Position numbers and translations under genes: made by a program. DNA of 64,000 nucleotides from Rothia uropygialis (GTDB lineage Bacteria > Actinomycetota > Actinomycetes > Actinomycetales > Micrococcaceae). The DNA lies in contig NZ_NOIS01000001.1 of assembly GCF_004137765.1 (NCBI RefSeq), positions 62,001-126,000 on the forward strand, written 5' to 3'. Positions 37,295-46,182 of the stretch are shown one piece after another. Below the pieces are notes generated by a model. That model was not told where the DNA came from, ran no database searches, and was given only the letters and a program-made list of their open reading frames with translations. Numbering within the stretch: the first letter of the stretch is position 1; each line of letters begins with the position of its first letter.

Positions 37295-38431
37295 ATGTTC
37301 GTCGGTATCAGAGACGTCTTCTACGCCAAGGGGAGGTTCGCCCTGATCGGTTCGGTCGTCGGGCTGATCACGCTCCTGCTGGTCATGCTCACCGGACTGA
37401 CCGGCGGCCTTGCTTCACAGAACACATCGGGGCTCACCGCCATCAATCCGGACAGATTCGCTTTCGGGGCCCCGGCCACAAGCGTCTCCGGCTCGGATTC
37501 AGAACATGAGGCCAAGGTCGACTACTCGGCTTCCCAGATCACGCAGAACCAGGCCCAGAAGTGGAAGGAGACCGACGACGTCGACTCCGCAGTTCCGGTC
37601 GGCTTCGCCCAAACGCAGCTCGCGGCCGAGGGCAGTGCCGGAGTTGCTGTCGTCGGTGTCCCGGACGATTCCAACACCGTCGGTGACGCGGTCGGGAAGG
37701 CCATCGACGGTTCGACCGAGCCGGGCGCCGGCGGCGTGGTGGTGTCCCAGTCGATCGCGGACGACCAAGGAGCGAGCGTCGGTCGCGAGGTCAACATCTC
37801 GGGCCAGAAGTTCAAGGTCAGTGGCGTCGTCCCGGACGAGTATTACAGCCACAGTCCCATCGCTTGGGTGGATACCGCCGGATGGCAGTCCGTCGCCCAC
37901 GTCCCCTCAGAGGGTGAGGACGCCGTGGTTGGCACCGCAGTCGCTCTCAAAGGCGACCTGAACAAGGACGCCTGGAACGACGCCGCCGACAAGACCGGGA
38001 CCGTGGTGTCCAAGGTCAAGGACTCCTTCTCGGGGCTTCCCGCCTACTCCTCGGAGCACAGTTCACTGCTGACCATGCAAGCCTTCCTCTACGGGATCTC
38101 GGCACTCGTGACAGTTTCCTTCCTGACCGTATGGACGATCCAGCGGACTCGTGACATCGCGATTCTCCGCGCTCTCGGTGCCGGTGGCCGCTACCTGATC
38201 AAGGACGCCGTCGGTCAGGCGGGCATCGTTCTTGCAGTCGGAGCGGTCCTCGGGCTCGGGCTCGGTGCGGGCCTCGGCTGGTTGGCGCAGAACGGTGTGC
38301 CCTTCCAGCTGAGCGCGGGCACAACCCTGTTGCCCGCCGCCGGGATCTGGGTGCTCGGGATGCTCGGCTCCCTCGTCGCAGTACGCAAGGTCGCAAAAAT
38401 CGATCCGCTCATCGCCCTAGGAGGCAACTAA
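37295..38431 (+). CDS. hrtB: FtsX-like ABC permease, probable haem exporter HrtB
   Basis: 378 residues: one N-terminal membrane span (VVGLITLLLVMLTGLTGGL), a ~220-residue extracellular MacB-like domain, then three spans including QAFLYGISALVTVSFLTVWTIQRTRDIAILRALGAG and the EF-type coupling helix. The opening MFVGIRDVFYAKGRFALIG closely follows corynebacterial HrtB. AAAGGA at 37283-37288 fixes the start at 37295. Together with the ATPase behind it and the ChrSA-like system in front, this points to haem efflux, although other FtsX-type substrates are possible. Confidence 0.85.
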   Translation: MFVGIRDVFYAKGRFALIGSVVGLITLLLVMLTGLTGGLASQNTSGLTAINPDRFAFGAPATSVSGSDSEHEAKVDYSASQITQNQAQKWKETDDVDSAVPVGFAQTQLAAEGSAGVAVVGVPDDSNTVGDAVGKAIDGSTEPGAGGVVVSQSIADDQGASVGREVNISGQKFKVSGVVPDEYYSHSPIAWVDTAGWQSVAHVPSEGEDAVVGTAVALKGDLNKDAWNDAADKTGTVVSKVKDSFSGLPAYSSEHSSLLTMQAFLYGISALVTVSFLTVWTIQRTRDIAILRALGAGGRYLIKDAVGQAGIVLAVGAVLGLGLGAGLGWLAQNGVPFQLSAGTTLLPAAGIWVLGMLGSLVAVRKVAKIDPLIALGGN

Positions 38432-38490
38432 ACATGATGGCTCACGTCGCAGAACATGTAGCAGGAACCCAGCATCGCGAGAAGGAATCA

Positions 38491-39186
38491 ATGCCAGCCC
38501 TTGAAATCCTCGAAACCACCCTGGAATATCCGGATGGCACCACCGCGGACGGCAAGCCGCGGACAGTAACCGCCCTCGACGCCGTCACCTTCCGGGCAGA
38601 GCGCGGGACGATGACCGCGCTCGTCGGGGAGTCGGGGTCCGGCAAGTCCTCACTGCTGGCGGTTGCCGGGGCCCTCGTCGAGCCCACGAGCGGTTCGGTC
38701 AAGGTCAACGGTATTGAGGCAGTTGGGCAGCCGGAGAAAACGAGGGCAGGGTTGCGCCGCGAGCAGATCGGCGTCGTGTTTCAGCAGCCCAACCTCATTC
38801 CGTCGCTCACGGCACGGGAGCAGCTTCTCGTGGGAGAACACATTCGCGGACTGCGCGGCGCAAAGTTCAAGGAACGCGGCCGCGCGGCCGACGAATTGTT
38901 GGCGAGGGTCGGCCTGGACGGTGCCGGGGACCGCCGTCCGCATCAGCTCTCGGGAGGACAGCGGCAACGGGTCAATATTGCTCGTGCGCTGATGGGCAAT
39001 CCGGCTCTCCTCCTGGCGGATGAGCCGACCTCGGCCCTGGACCACGAGCGTTCCCTCGAGATCGTCGAGCTGCTCCGCGAAGTCACCCGGGAATTCAACG
39101 TAGCGACCGTGATGGTCACCCACGAGACCGACCTGTTGGACAAGGTCGACTCGGTGGTCACGATGCGTGACGGGAAGCTTTCCTAA
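38491..39186 (+). CDS. hrtA: ABC ATPase, probable haem exporter HrtA
   Basis: 231 residues: Walker A GESGSGKSS, Q-loop VVFQQPNLIPSLTAREQLL, signature LSGGQRQRVNIARAL, Walker [13 protein letters not shown] and H-loop VTHETD. It belongs to the MacB/LolD branch paired with FtsX-like permeases. GAAGGA sits six bases before the ATG at 38491. An ATG at 38434 with AGGAGG upstream is a real alternative, adding 19 residues that look non-conserved. It follows hrtB by 59 bases and ends at a strong terminator. Confidence 0.88.
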   Translation: MPALEILETTLEYPDGTTADGKPRTVTALDAVTFRAERGTMTALVGESGSGKSSLLAVAGALVEPTSGSVKVNGIEAVGQPEKTRAGLRREQIGVVFQQPNLIPSLTAREQLLVGEHIRGLRGAKFKERGRAADELLARVGLDGAGDRRPHQLSGGQRQRVNIARALMGNPALLLADEPTSALDHERSLEIVELLREVTREFNVATVMVTHETDLLDKVDSVVTMRDGKLS

Positions 39187-39199
39187 CGACTCGCCCAAA

Positions 39200-39232
39200 A
39201 AGGCCCCGGATCCCTCAAGGGTCCGGGGCCTT
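39200..39232 (+). terminator. Terminator of hrtBA
   Basis: A 14-bp stem with one G-T pair (39200-39213 with 39219-39232) and a five-base loop, followed by CTGATT. Located 14 bases after the hrtA stop. Confidence 0.75.
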
Positions 39233-39281
39233 CTGATTGCATACCGGCTCGGGCGACGCGGCGGAGCGATCAAGCCCTGGG

Positions 39282-40133
39282 TCAGCGACCCCACATTCCG
39301 TACGTCTGGGCCAGTTCGGACACCTTCCGCGCACGGGCGAGACGGGGCAAGTAGGAACCGTCCTTCGGGACCGAACCGCCTTCGTCCTTCTCCAGCATCT
39401 CCCGGGCCCAGCTGATCTCCTCTTCGGAAGGAGCCAAGCCGTGATTGATCGTGTCGGTCTGGGCAGGGTTCAGCGTGAGCTTGCCCGTCATACCCATCGA
39501 TGCGCTCAACCGGCTGGCGTCCAGGAGGCCCTTGTCATCCACACCGTTGGCGGGACCGTCGATCGGTCCCGGTAGTTCTCCCACACGGGACGCTACGACC
39601 AACGCCGAACGCGGATACGCCAGAGCCAACGGATCATCGCTGATCCCAGTGTCCTTGCGGTAGTCACCCATTCCGAAAGCCAGACGGAAAGTTCCGGGAG
39701 CCTTGGCGATGTCGACCGCATTGACGATCCCGACGGCCGACTCGATCAGTGCAATGACCGGCGTGCCGGCGTGGGACATCATGGCCGTGCGGGTGACGTG
39801 ATTGGGATGCTCGGTCTTGGCCAACACCAAACCGCGAAGACCCTTGGCACTGGTCAGTGCAGCCAAGTCGTCTTCCCAGAATTTGGTGGTGATGTCGTTG
39901 ATACGGACCCACGCGCGCATACCGTTGTTGAGGGCGTTGACGACGTTCTCGCGGGCCTGTTCCTTCTGGTCGGCCGGGACAGCGTCTTCCATATCGAGGA
40001 TGATCGAATCCGCTTCCGACTCGTAATTCGGCTCGAAGGAGGCAACGTTCACGGCAGAAGTCAGCAACCAAGAACGTGAGAGGCGTGCTGGGAGGTCCGC
40101 GGCGCGTTCGTTGCGATGATAAGTAGTCGTCAA
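39282..40133 (-). CDS. HpcH/HpaI aldolase / citrate lyase beta-like protein (CitE family)
   Basis: 283 residues, TIM-barrel lyase of the CitE-like branch. Mg-binding acidic motif SIILDMEDAVPADQK, then RINDITTKFWEDDL and ALIESAVGIVNA with the second acidic ligand. Family members cleave malyl-, citramalyl- or citryl-CoA or act on free acids; the substrate cannot be fixed here. No CitDF partners are nearby, so it is not a citrate lyase complex subunit. Monocistronic as far as visible. Confidence 0.85.
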   Translation of the reverse strand: MTTTYHRNERAADLPARLSRSWLLTSAVNVASFEPNYESEADSIILDMEDAVPADQKEQARENVVNALNNGMRAWVRINDITTKFWEDDLAALTSAKGLRGLVLAKTEHPNHVTRTAMMSHAGTPVIALIESAVGIVNAVDIAKAPGTFRLAFGMGDYRKDTGISDDPLALAYPRSALVVASRVGELPGPIDGPANGVDDKGLLDASRLSASMGMTGKLTLNPAQTDTINHGLAPSEEEISWAREMLEKDEGGSVPKDGSYLPRLARARKVSELAQTYGMWGR

Positions 40134-40354
40134 ATTAAAACCTCACTCGTTAACTCAGTTTCGTCCTCATTGTGGCAAATGCTTCGGGTGAAGGGCGAGG
40201 GACCTTCCGGCCCGTCCAGCGGGCTTCCCGCCCCAGCGGTGCTGATTCGCCTCCGTGCTTCCTCGACCGTTTGCTGCTCACGGAACGACGGCGCGGGGAA
40301 CGGCCCACATCGGATTCAGCTTCTTCGAAGGATCGCATCCACGGATGCAACAGT

Positions 40355-40386
40355 AAGGCCCCGAAACCAGCGTGGTTCCGGGGCCT
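40355..40386 (-). terminator. Terminator downstream of tRNA-Thr
   Basis: Minus-strand hairpin AGGCCCCGGAACCA/TGGTTTCGGGGCCT (12-14 bp with one mismatch) followed by TACTGTT, 10 bases after the tRNA 3' end. Confidence 0.65.
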
Positions 40387-40396
40387 AACCGTTACA

Positions 40397-40472
40397 TGGA
40401 GCCCCCTGCCGGAATCGAACCGGCGACCTTTTCGTTACGAAGGAAACGCTCTACCGACTGAGCTAAGGAGGC
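40397..40472 (-). tRNA. tRNA-Thr (anticodon CGU)
   Basis: Cloverleaf on the minus strand: acceptor GCCTCCT/AGGGGGC with one T-G pair, D-arm GCTCAGTCGGTAGAGC, anticodon loop TTCGTAA, T-arm GCCGGTTCGATTCCGGC, encoded CCA. The anticodon stem TTTCC/CGAAA has four pairs and a C-C clash next to the loop (positions 31 and 39), an oddity noted in the findings. It reads ACG. Confidence 0.92.
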
Positions 40473-40648
40473 CTGCGCTCACGCTTTGCGGTCACGGACC
40501 GCTCCACAGCGCGAATGTCACTTTAGCAGAAGACATCCGGATGCCACCAACTCGTATGACCCGTCGTTCAGAAGGGGGTTATGGCATAAATGCGTTGGTG
40601 CGATGGTTGTGGTGGAAGACAGACGAACGCTTTCAAAAGGAGTTGACT

Positions 40649-41326
40649 ATGGGACACGTAGGAATAATCGGTGGACACGGCAAGATCGCGCTCCTGACGG
40701 CACCGCTTTTGGTCGACGAGGGCAACACCGTCACCTCGATCATCCGCAAGAAGGACCAAGTCGGCGACGTCGAAGAGACCGGCGCCAACGCTCTGGTCAA
40801 AGATATCTCGGATCTCTCGACCGAGCAGATGACCGAGGTTTTCAAGGACCAGAATTTCGACGCCATCATCTGGTCTGCGGGCGTGGGCGGCGGCGACCCC
40901 GAGCGCACGTGGGAGGTTGATCGTGACGCAGCCATCCGGTCGATGGACGCCGCAGAGAATGCCGGTGTGAAGCGTTACCTCATGGTCTCCTACCTGGGTG
41001 CCTCCTTCGATCACGGCGTTCCTGAGGACGACGACTTCTACGCCTACGCCCAGTCGAAGGCAGAAGCGGATCAGCATTTGCGCGAGACCGGTCTGGACTG
41101 GACCATTGTGGGCCCGACCGCGCTCTCGCTCGACGAGCCCTCCGGCAAGATCACCGTCACCACCGAAGCGGGCGGAAACAAGGCATCCCGCGCCAACGTG
41201 GCGCGGGTCCTGGCGGCCGCCCTCTCGGACGAGACCACCGTGGGCAAGGCTTTGCCGTTCACCGATGGCGACACCCCGATCGCCCAGGCCCTCGCGGAAG
41301 CACCGGCCACGGACAAGCTGGCCTAG
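40649..41326 (+). CDS. NAD(P)-binding Rossmann protein (SDR, YwnB/NmrA-like)
   Basis: 225 residues. The dinucleotide motif [17 protein letters not shown] near the N-terminus departs from classic GxxGxxG but matches the atypical SDR5 group. [11 protein letters not shown] and the C-terminal [17 protein letters not shown] are typical of these small flavin-/NAD-binding or regulator-like proteins. Function unknown. AAAAGGAG at 40636-40643 selects the ATG at 40649; an upstream open frame runs through the tRNA and is spurious. The acylphosphatase begins eight bases after its stop. Confidence 0.85.
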   Translation: MGHVGIIGGHGKIALLTAPLLVDEGNTVTSIIRKKDQVGDVEETGANALVKDISDLSTEQMTEVFKDQNFDAIIWSAGVGGGDPERTWEVDRDAAIRSMDAAENAGVKRYLMVSYLGASFDHGVPEDDDFYAYAQSKAEADQHLRETGLDWTIVGPTALSLDEPSGKITVTTEAGGNKASRANVARVLAAALSDETTVGKALPFTDGDTPIAQALAEAPATDKLA

Positions 41327-41333
41327 GGGCCTC

Positions 41334-41675
41334 ATGGGACTCTGGGATTCCATCCGAGGCAAGGCCCAGTCTTCGGCAGGATCCGACGCCGCCGCGGCCC
41401 TCCCGGAGGCGCGCTTGGAAGCGCTGGTCTCCGGGAGGGTCCAGGGCGTCGGATTTCGCTGGTGGACACGCGGTATCGCGCAGGAACATGGGCTGATCGG
41501 CTACGCGGAGAACCTGCCGGACGGTCGCGTGGAAATCGTGGCCGAAGGCACGCGGGAAGGAGTCGACGCATTGTACGCCGCGCTGACGTCCGGAGATACG
41601 GCCGGTCACGTCAGTGACGTCGACCAATCGAGACCCGAACCCACCGGCGAGTTCAGGGAATTCGATGTGAGGTAA
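41334..41675 (+). CDS. acyP: Acylphosphatase
   Basis: Hydrolyses acyl phosphates; small cytosolic enzyme. 113 residues: a ~25-residue non-conserved N-terminus then the acylphosphatase fold with [17 protein letters not shown] (catalytic Arg in GFRWW) and [17 protein letters not shown] (catalytic Asn). The usual length is 90-95, so the extra N-terminus is an extension; an internal start may be used. AGGGG precedes the ATG. It follows the SDR gene by seven bases. Confidence 0.92.
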   Translation: MGLWDSIRGKAQSSAGSDAAAALPEARLEALVSGRVQGVGFRWWTRGIAQEHGLIGYAENLPDGRVEIVAEGTREGVDALYAALTSGDTAGHVSDVDQSRPEPTGEFREFDVR

Positions 41676-41691
41676 TACCGTCGAACCGCCC

Positions 41692-41720
41692 TTCACCTGG
41701 CACACCCCCTGCGATAAAAT
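41692..41720 (+). promoter_or_regulatory. Promoter of the cation-efflux operon
   Basis: TTCACC (41692-41697) and TAAAAT (41715-41720) with 17-base spacing. Initiation would fall around 41727, inside the palindrome at 41721-41736. Confidence 0.6.
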
Positions 41721-41736
41721 ATAAGTAATCGCTTAT
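41721..41736. promoter_or_regulatory. Candidate metal-repressor operator
   Basis: ATAAGTAATCGCTTAT, an inverted repeat with 5-bp arms, placed at the expected transcription start of the cation exporter. The layout is like ArsR/SmtB- or TetR-controlled exporters. No repressor gene is adjacent. Confidence 0.5.
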
Positions 41737-41755
41737 GAATGGAGGTGCGGTTCCG

Positions 41756-42679
41756 GTGGGGCACAACCACGATCACGGTCATCAGCACGGCCCCGGGGCC
41801 GGGCGCACACGCCTGGCGGTCGCCTTCGGCATCTCGATTCTCATATTCCTTGCTCAAATGATCGGTGCCGTGCTCACCGGTTCTTTGGCGTTGCTCTTCG
41901 ACACCGTTCACGTCTTGACCGACGCCGCCGGTCTGGCGATGGCCCTCGGCGCCGCGGTGCTCTCATCCCGGCCGGCCACGGACCATCGGACGTGGGGGTG
42001 GAAACGGGTAGAAATCCTGGTGGCCGCGGTCCAGGCGACGGTTCTGATTGTCGTCGGAATTATGGTGATCATCGAGGCAGTTCAACGGTTCTCCCATCCG
42101 CAGCCGATCGCCGACCGGGAACTCATCGTTTTCGGCATCGTGGGACTCCTCGGCAATATCGCAGCCATTGTCGTCCTGTTCGGCGGAGAGAAGAACCTTA
42201 ATCTCAGGGCGGCCTTCTTGGAAGTCGTCAACGACGCTCTGGGTTCGGTTGCCGTGATCATTTCCGCGCTCGTCATTGCCTCGACCGGCTGGATGCAGGC
42301 CGACGCCGTAGTCGCGTTGCTCATCGGAGCCCTGATCATCCCGCGAGCTGCTCTCATTCTGCGCGAGTCCGTCAGCGTACTTTTGGAGAGCGTCCCACCG
42401 GGGCTCGATATGGAAGACGTGAAACGGCACCTCGAGGACCATCCCCGCGTGGTCAAAGTTCACGATCTCCACGCGAGCCGAATTTCGACCGATCTTCCCG
42501 TTCTGACCGCCCACGTGGTCCTGGACGACGAGAGCTTCAAGGACGGGCGGAGTGCACAGTTGCTCTGCGAAATTCAGAAGTGTATTTCCGAGCACTTCGA
42601 CGTGTCGATTGCCCATTCGACGATTCAACTCGAACCGAAGAGTCATTACGACCACGAAGCCGGGGAATTCGTCGTATGA
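41756..42679 (+). CDS. czcD: Cation diffusion facilitator (zinc/cobalt efflux)
   Basis: 307 residues with six membrane spans; exports Zn or related divalent metals in exchange for protons. Histidine-rich N-terminus (HNHDHGHQHGPG), TM2/TM5 metal sites FDTVHVLTDAAG and EVVNDALGSVAV, and a C-terminal cytosolic domain with VLTAHVVLD. GGAGGTG (41740-41746) sits nine bases before GTG 41756, so I start there; the ATG at 41735 lies inside the operator and upstream of the ribosome site. Its stop overlaps the next gene (ATGA). Confidence 0.9.
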   Translation: MGHNHDHGHQHGPGAGRTRLAVAFGISILIFLAQMIGAVLTGSLALLFDTVHVLTDAAGLAMALGAAVLSSRPATDHRTWGWKRVEILVAAVQATVLIVVGIMVIIEAVQRFSHPQPIADRELIVFGIVGLLGNIAAIVVLFGGEKNLNLRAAFLEVVNDALGSVAVIISALVIASTGWMQADAVVALLIGALIIPRAALILRESVSVLLESVPPGLDMEDVKRHLEDHPRVVKVHDLHASRISTDLPVLTAHVVLDDESFKDGRSAQLLCEIQKCISEHFDVSIAHSTIQLEPKSHYDHEAGEFVV

Positions 42680-43515
42680 GCCGAGGCCATAGCGTCCATC
42701 TCGGGCTCTCGGGGCTCAACGCGAGGATTCTTCCGGACGGTTTCAGCGACAACGGCTACGTCTTGGAGATCGGGGGCGCCGAACAATCGCATGTCGATCT
42801 TGATCATCCCGAAAGCATTTTCTACGAGTACCTTCGTCGTGTCGGCAATATCGTGGATACGATCGCCCCTCCGGGTGAGACGATTTCCGCCGCGCACCTA
42901 GGGGCCGGCGGGTTAACGTTGCCCCGATATATTCAAGCCACCCGCCCGGGATCGCCCCAAACGGCCGTGGAGATCGAGCGTGAGCTGCCTTCATTGGTCC
43001 TGCGCGAATTGCCGCTTCCTGCCGGTACGCGTTTGAACATCCTGACCGACGACGCCCGTGCAGCGCTTCCGGCGCTGGCGCAGGATGCGGGGCCCGAAGC
43101 CGGATACGGGTTGGACCTGGTCTTCGTCGATATATTCTCGGGCAAGGATTCACCCGAGCATTTGGCATGCCGCGACTTCTACGCGGAAGCGCTCGCGACA
43201 CTCACGGATAGAGGCGTTCTGGTCGTCAACGTGGGTGATGACCCCGGTCTTCGATTCTTTGCCAGGCAAGCACAATTCCTGTCAGACGCCGCCTGCGAGG
43301 ACCCCCGGATCGGGGCCGCCTCGGGGGCCTGGACGTTGGCAGATGCAACCATGATCTCCGGCCGTCAGGAAGGCAACTTGATTCTCGCGGCCGGGCCGGG
43401 ATTGTCCACGGGAACCCGGGAATTCGCGCAGCACTGGAAGGAAGCAGGGCCGCACCCCGCTGAGGTCCTGGATCCCCTCCAGACGCAGGCTTTCACCCGG
43501 AAACTGGTGTCGTAA
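42676..43515 (+). CDS. Spermidine-synthase-like protein
   Basis: 279 residues with a SpeE/methyltransferase fold. ISAAHLGAGGLTLPRYIQA occupies the nucleotide-binding loop, but the GGGDGG motif of true aminopropyltransferases is replaced by GAGGLT. VFVDIFSGKDSPEHL fills the acidic active-site loop. Such proteins are common in actinobacteria and may not make spermidine. Its ATG overlaps the exporter stop, so it is co-translated with the metal efflux gene, an association I cannot explain. Confidence 0.8.
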   Translation: MSRGHSVHLGLSGLNARILPDGFSDNGYVLEIGGAEQSHVDLDHPESIFYEYLRRVGNIVDTIAPPGETISAAHLGAGGLTLPRYIQATRPGSPQTAVEIERELPSLVLRELPLPAGTRLNILTDDARAALPALAQDAGPEAGYGLDLVFVDIFSGKDSPEHLACRDFYAEALATLTDRGVLVVNVGDDPGLRFFARQAQFLSDAACEDPRIGAASGAWTLADATMISGRQEGNLILAAGPGLSTGTREFAQHWKEAGPHPAEVLDPLQTQAFTRKLVS

Positions 43516-43600
43516 AACCCGGCGCTTAGGGTCAATTTTGACTTCTGCGCTCTCGGCTGAGCGCGGTTGTGCACTTGCGTGCGCGTGGTTAGATGTGAGT

Positions 43601-44458
43601 ATGGCACCGAAGTTTCCCTTTGATTCCGCAATGAAAAACGCATTCGACGACAGCGGGCAACCAAAGCCGGCTCTGAACAAGGCCCTGGACACCGTTTTGC
43701 GGGTTCAGCGGCCACTCGTCGTCACCTCGATCAAAAAACTCCGGAAAAAGCACCCCGATGAAACCCCGGAGCAGATCGCACATCGTTTGGAGAAGCTCTA
43801 TCTGCGTGATGTCACGGTCGGCGGTGGCGCCGTGGGCGCCTCTGCGTTCATCCCGGGGATCGGCACTGTCACGTCAGTCGGCCTATCGGTCGTGGCGGTG
43901 GGCGGGTACCTTGAGCGCACCGCGATCTACGCGCAGTCCATGGCGGAGCTCTTCGGGGCTCACGTGGAGGACCCCGAGAAGGCCCGCACTATGGTCATGG
44001 CCCTCATGCTCGGCGAAGACGGCGCCGTTCTCATGCAGCAGATCTTGGGGCAGTCCGGGCGAACAGCCGGAATCTCCAATAAATGGGGCCTCATGATGGG
44101 CAAGGACGATGGGAAAGGTTTCAGCGTCTCCAAGACCATCCGCAATATGTTCGTCAAGCGCTTCCTGGCACGTCAATCCGGGGCGATGCTCGGCCGGGCC
44201 CTGCCGTTCGGCCTGGGGGCCGTTGTCGGCGGCGGCGCCAACCTTGCACTGGGCCGTCAGGTCATCAAATCGACCAAGGAAGCCTTTGGCAAGGCACCCT
44301 CCTTGTTCCCGGACTCTCTGCAGCTGGACGGCAGGGCACCGAAGTTCGACGATCCGCAGGAAGAGAAGAAGGCCCAAGCCCTTGCGGGCGATCTCCCGGC
44401 CGGCGCTGACAAGAAAGACAAAGACTCCAAGGCCAAGGGCGCCGGGACGGACGATTAA
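43601..44458 (+). CDS. Hypothetical protein with glycine-rich hydrophobic centre
   Basis: 285 residues. No signal peptide. Residues ~70-105 contain a Gly/Val-rich hydrophobic span (VGGGAVGASAFIPGIGTVTSVGLSV), and ~205-225 another (ALPFGLGAVVGGGANLALG), so it may be membrane-attached, somewhat in the way of EcsC-like proteins. The tail is Lys/Asp/Ala-rich and disordered (DKKDKDSKAKG). The start ATG 43601 has AGATGTGAG upstream, a weak site. No family is recognised with confidence. Confidence 0.75.
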   Translation: MAPKFPFDSAMKNAFDDSGQPKPALNKALDTVLRVQRPLVVTSIKKLRKKHPDETPEQIAHRLEKLYLRDVTVGGGAVGASAFIPGIGTVTSVGLSVVAVGGYLERTAIYAQSMAELFGAHVEDPEKARTMVMALMLGEDGAVLMQQILGQSGRTAGISNKWGLMMGKDDGKGFSVSKTIRNMFVKRFLARQSGAMLGRALPFGLGAVVGGGANLALGRQVIKSTKEAFGKAPSLFPDSLQLDGRAPKFDDPQEEKKAQALAGDLPAGADKKDKDSKAKGAGTDD

Positions 44459-44466
44459 TTCTTCTC

Positions 44467-44519
44467 CGCTCCGTTGCGCACACCCTCTTCCAGCGGAGAC
44501 GGATGTGCGCAACGGAGCG
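44467..44519. terminator. Convergent terminator between 43601 gene and purB
   Basis: A perfect 16-bp stem (44467-44482 with 44504-44519) around a 21-base loop, between two genes ending toward each other. Confidence 0.75.
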
Positions 44520-44537
44520 TGATCCCGTGAGGACTCG

Positions 44538-45989
44538 CTACTTCACGTAGTCGACGAGCCGGCCAGCGATCCCGTTGTAGGTTGCGGGCGTCAGATTCTT
44601 GAGTCGTTCTTCCGCTTCGGGGGAAAGGCCCAAGCCGGACACGAACTCGACCAAGCGTTCCTGGTCCACGCGGTGCCCGCGTGTCAGATCTTTCAGCCGC
44701 TCATAGGGGTTGTCCATTCCTTCGACCCCGGCGATCGCTTCCGCGCGCATGACCATCTGGATTGCCTCGGCCAGGACCTCCCAGTTGTTCTCGAGGTCCC
44801 GTGCGAGAACGTCTTCTGCGACGTCGAGCTTGGTCAAGCCTTTGGTCACGTTGGACATTGCGAGCATCGAATGGCCGAAGGCCACGCCGATGTTGCGCTG
44901 CGAAGAAGAATCGGTCAGATCGCGCTGCCACCTGGAGGTCACGAGCGTTTCTGCGAGCGTGTCCAGAAGCGAACACGAGATTTCCAGGTTGGCCTCGGCA
45001 TTTTCGAAGCGGATCGGATTGATCTTGTGAGGCATGGTCGACGAGCCCGTGGCTCCCTCGACCGGAATCTGCCGGAAATATCCGATCGAGATGTACGACC
45101 AGATATCCGTGCAGAGATTGTGCAGCACACGGTTGAAGTGCGCGATGCTCGAGTAGAGCTCCGCCTGCCAATCGTGCGACTCGATCTGCGTCGTCAAAGG
45201 GTTCCAGGTCAGGCCAAGGTGCTCCACGAAACCGCGAGACACCTTCTGCCAGTCGACCTGGGGCGCAGAAGCGTAGTGAGCGGCGTATGTGCCGGTCGCA
45301 CCATTGATTTTGCCCAGGAACTCCTGGTTTTCCACGTGTCTGATCTGCCGCTGGAGGCGGAACGCGAGGACGGCCATTTCTTTGCCGAGGGTCGTCGGAG
45401 TCGCCGGCTGGCCGTGTGTCCGAGACATCATGGCAATATCCCGGGCCGATTCGGCCAGGTCGGTCACCACACCGACGAGTTTCCGGGCGGCGGGTGCCCA
45501 TGCGTTGTGGACCGCGTCCCGGATTCCCACGGCGTAGGAAAGATTGTTGATGTCCTCCGATGTGCATCCGAAATGCACGAGCGGTTTGAGATGACCGAGG
45601 CCCAGTGCTTCGAGACGGTTTCCGATGAAATATTCGACCGCCTTGACGTCATGCACTGTCACGGCTTCGATCTCGGCCAATTCCCTGATCGAGTCGGCGT
45701 CGAAATCGGTCACGATGGCGCGCAGACCCGCAACCTGGCCCTCCGTTAGAGGAGCAAGACCGGGCAGAATTTCATTGCAGCAGAGGTAGATGAACCATTC
45801 GACCTCGACGTGCACGCGATCGCGATTGAGTGCCGCTTCCGAGAGGTAATCCGTCAACGGTGCGGTCTGGGGCTGGTACCGCCCGTCCAGGGGCCCGAGG
45901 GCAATGGGAGGGGAGACCTGGGTCAGGCTTGTGCGCCCATTCGGGAGGGTCAAACTGGACAGATTGGTGTTCTCTGAAGAATTGGCCAT
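44538..45989 (-). CDS. purB: Adenylosuccinate lyase
   Basis: Purine biosynthesis: cleaves SAICAR and adenylosuccinate to release fumarate; cytosolic tetramer. 483 residues. Signature GATGSSTMPHKINPIRFENAEANLE (only the SSTMPHKINP core is diagnostic) with the flexible catalytic Ser loop, catalytic His in SRTHGQPATPTTLG, and HFGCTSEDINN. The ATG at 45989 has AAGGGC just before it. It is monocistronic and divergent from the WXG100-like gene. Confidence 0.96.
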   Translation of the reverse strand: MANSSENTNLSSLTLPNGRTSLTQVSPPIALGPLDGRYQPQTAPLTDYLSEAALNRDRVHVEVEWFIYLCCNEILPGLAPLTEGQVAGLRAIVTDFDADSIRELAEIEAVTVHDVKAVEYFIGNRLEALGLGHLKPLVHFGCTSEDINNLSYAVGIRDAVHNAWAPAARKLVGVVTDLAESARDIAMMSRTHGQPATPTTLGKEMAVLAFRLQRQIRHVENQEFLGKINGATGTYAAHYASAPQVDWQKVSRGFVEHLGLTWNPLTTQIESHDWQAELYSSIAHFNRVLHNLCTDIWSYISIGYFRQIPVEGATGSSTMPHKINPIRFENAEANLEISCSLLDTLAETLVTSRWQRDLTDSSSQRNIGVAFGHSMLAMSNVTKGLTKLDVAEDVLARDLENNWEVLAEAIQMVMRAEAIAGVEGMDNPYERLKDLTRGHRVDQERLVEFVSGLGLSPEAEERLKNLTPATYNGIAGRLVDYVK

Positions 45990-46182
45990 GCCCTTATTGT
46001 GGCACGGCCACCACGCCCCTCCGAGTTTGTCCACAGGGCAATCAACGCCGAAGGAACTCAACGGTTGTCCACACAGTGGCGGGGTTCCGGACGCTGTGGG
46101 AGACGCCCGGACTCTCCGTGGGCCAGGATGTTCTGCATCGAAGCGGACAAGTGATCCGCTTCCTGGGGAGGAAAAGGACGAA

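Noticed and set aside
40172-40648. Upstream extension of the SDR frame through the tRNA-Thr gene
   Set aside because: It would translate a tRNA and a terminator; AAAAGGAG before ATG 40649 marks the true start.
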